Assembly (NCBI GenBank): GCA_937874345.1
Contig: CALNBT010000075.1
Coordinates: 1-14,377, forward strand
Direction: 5' to 3'
DNA length: 14,377 bases
DNA from: an uncultured Prevotella sp.
Lineage (GTDB): Bacteria > Bacteroidota > Bacteroidia > Bacteroidales > Bacteroidaceae
Below the pieces are notes generated by a model, which saw nothing but the letters and a program-made list of their open reading frames with translations, made no database searches and was not told the origin of the DNA. Position 1 is the first letter of the stretch. Each line of letters opens with the position of its first letter. Shown in pieces: positions 13,318 to 14,377 of this stretch. Position numbers and translations under genes: made by a program.

Positions 13318-14377
13318 ATGAAAAAGATTCTTTTGATAATATTGCTTTGCATTTATGGGCAATATCTATCTGCTCACGACCAATCCATGCGTCAGCAAAT
13401 CGATCTGAAGGGTACGTGGAAGTTTGCACTGGACCCAGACTCTACCTTAACAGCTCTATCTCCCCTAGTGGATGAGGTTGTACTTCCGGGAACCACAGAT
13501 ACGAATCGAAAAGGAAATCCTTGCACGAATCACCAAGAAACGAGCCGACTGTCCCGCTTATATTCCTATATCGGGAAGGCATGGTATCGTCGGGAAGTAA
13601 TCATTCCAAGGTCTTGGCATGGAAAGCAAATCTGGCTTACCATGGAACGGACCAAACCTTCTCGTGTCTATATTGACGGTCGGTTAATAAGTTCCAGCAA
13701 CGACATCTCTACGCCACAGATATTCAATCTCACGAAAGCCTTGACTCCGGGGCCGCATCAGGTAGCCATCCTCGTTGATAACAATTGCGGAGTTCCTCGT
13801 CAGCTTTATGTAAGTTCTCATGCTTATACCGAAGATACCCAGACGAACTGGAATGGCATTATTGGGCGTTTTTACCTTGAAGCCGTTAATACAAAGCATA
13901 TTTTGGGAATGACGATCACCCCATCAGCAACAAACAAAACAATAAACGTGAAGTTAAGGTTGGCTGGAAAGATAAACAAGTCCAAACTAAATTTTGTGCT
14001 CACTAACCTGAAAGATTCCAATATGGTTGGGGGTTGCAGAACAGTCATGCTCAATCAGCATTTCATTGGCAGAACAAACACTATTGAAGCCAATATAACA
14101 TTAGGAAATAATCCGCATTTATGGAGCGAATTCCATCCCGATTTATATCGCCTCACTGCAATCATTGAAGGTTCTGACACCCTGTCCCAGAACTTTGGAT
14201 TTGTAGAATTTGAGACCCGAGGTACTCAATTTTTTGTCAACAGCCATCTTACTTTTCTTCGTGGTAAGCACGATGCTTGTGTGTTTCCACAGACAGGACA
14301 CGTACCGATGGACCTGAATACTTGGATGCAATATCTGGGTACGCTCAAAGACTATGGACTCAACCATGTTCGTTTTC
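13318..14377 (+). CDS. Glycoside hydrolase family 2 enzyme (5' part, runs off the window)
   Basis: About 353 residues are present without a stop. A signal peptide (MKKILLIILLCIYGQYLSA) is followed by the GH2 sugar-binding jelly-roll domain at about 24-195 (IDLKGTWKFALDPD, VVLPGTTDTNRKG, KAWYRREVIIP, SRVYIDGRLI, SSHAYTEDTQTNWNGIIGRF). An Ig-like domain lies at about 198-300. The junction to the catalytic TIM barrel follows: FGFVEFETRGTQFFVNSHLT, FLRGKHDACVFPQTG, then YGLNHVRF. The acid/base and nucleophile glutamates lie beyond the right edge. GH2 enzymes cleave beta-galactosides, beta-glucuronides, beta-mannosides or related linkages; the substrate cannot be told from this part. ATG 13318 is chosen because it begins the signal peptide; in-frame ATG 13267 would add 17 unlikely residues. 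It is the only plus-strand gene and probably opens a glycan-degradation locus to the right. Confidence 0.9.
   Translation, partial: MKKILLIILLCIYGQYLSAHDQSMRQQIDLKGTWKFALDPDSTLTALSPLVDEVVLPGTTDTNRKGNPCTNHQETSRLSRLYSYIGKAWYRREVIIPRSWHGKQIWLTMERTKPSRVYIDGRLISSSNDISTPQIFNLTKALTPGPHQVAILVDNNCGVPRQLYVSSHAYTEDTQTNWNGIIGRFYLEAVNTKHILGMTITPSATNKTINVKLRLAGKINKSKLNFVLTNLKDSNMVGGCRTVMLNQHFIGRTNTIEANITLGNNPHLWSEFHPDLYRLTAIIEGSDTLSQNFGFVEFETRGTQFFVNSHLTFLRGKHDACVFPQTGHVPMDLNTWMQYLGTLKDYGLNHVRF

Noticed and set aside
13684..14367. Minus-strand open frames of 60-74 codons at the right edge
   Set aside because: They lie antisense to a strongly supported GH2 reading frame.
1..14377. Mobile elements, CRISPR arrays, tRNA or rRNA genes
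   Set aside because: I saw no transposase or integrase, no direct terminal repeats, no regularly spaced repeats and no tRNA cloverleaf on either strand.

Overview
The window looks like chromosomal DNA from a member of the order Bacteroidales (Bacteroides/Prevotella-type). It is A+T-rich. Five start regions carry the Bacteroidetes promoter element TAnnTTTG, and Shine-Dalgarno sites are mostly absent. The proteins belong to families typical of this group: BACON-domain lipoprotein, Oar-like TonB-dependent receptor, DUF4836, DUF3256, BFN/UVR protein and GH2 glycosidase. I see no insertion sequence, integrase, prophage, CRISPR array, tRNA or rRNA.

Layout, left to right. (a) 1-71: the first codons of a minus-strand gene, probably a small cupin, leaving the window at the left edge, with its promoter. 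(b) 228-5161: a minus-strand two-gene unit of promoter, Oar-like TonB-dependent receptor, surface-type lipoprotein with BACON and OB-fold domains, and terminator. It resembles a SusC/SusD pair, but the SusD place is taken by a BACON-OB-BACON-OB-OB lipoprotein. (c) 5447-11317: a tightly packed minus-strand operon with a good consensus promoter and a terminal hairpin. In transcription order it holds a nucleoside-type MFS permease, a BFN/UVR protein, the 16S rRNA methyltransferase RsmE, a DUF4836 lipoprotein, an ABC ATPase and an FtsX-type permease. Stop/start overlaps of 4 bp and gaps of 1-29 bp imply translational coupling. (d) 11465-11569: a self-contained promoter, structured RNA and terminator unit on the minus strand, with no protein gene of its own. 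(e) 11602-13031: two small secreted minus-strand proteins, one DUF3256 and one unrecognised, with a promoter and a leader of about 137 nt. (f) 13217-14377: a plus-strand glycoside hydrolase family 2 gene running off the right edge, divergent from (e), with a large A/T-flanked hairpin between them.

How the parts may work together. Unit (b) is an outer-membrane uptake or export pair whose substrate is not evident. The OB folds make nucleic acid one possibility, and the nucleoside permease in the next operon is a suggestive neighbour, but this is inference. Unit (c) mixes housekeeping functions (nucleoside uptake, ribosome modification) with an envelope lipoprotein and an ABC transporter whose ATPase has unusual motifs. 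The GH2 enzyme at the right edge probably starts or belongs to a glycan-degradation locus beyond the window. The most unusual non-coding element is the small RNA unit at 11465-11533, which resembles the multi-copy Bacteroidales leader/small-RNA motifs.
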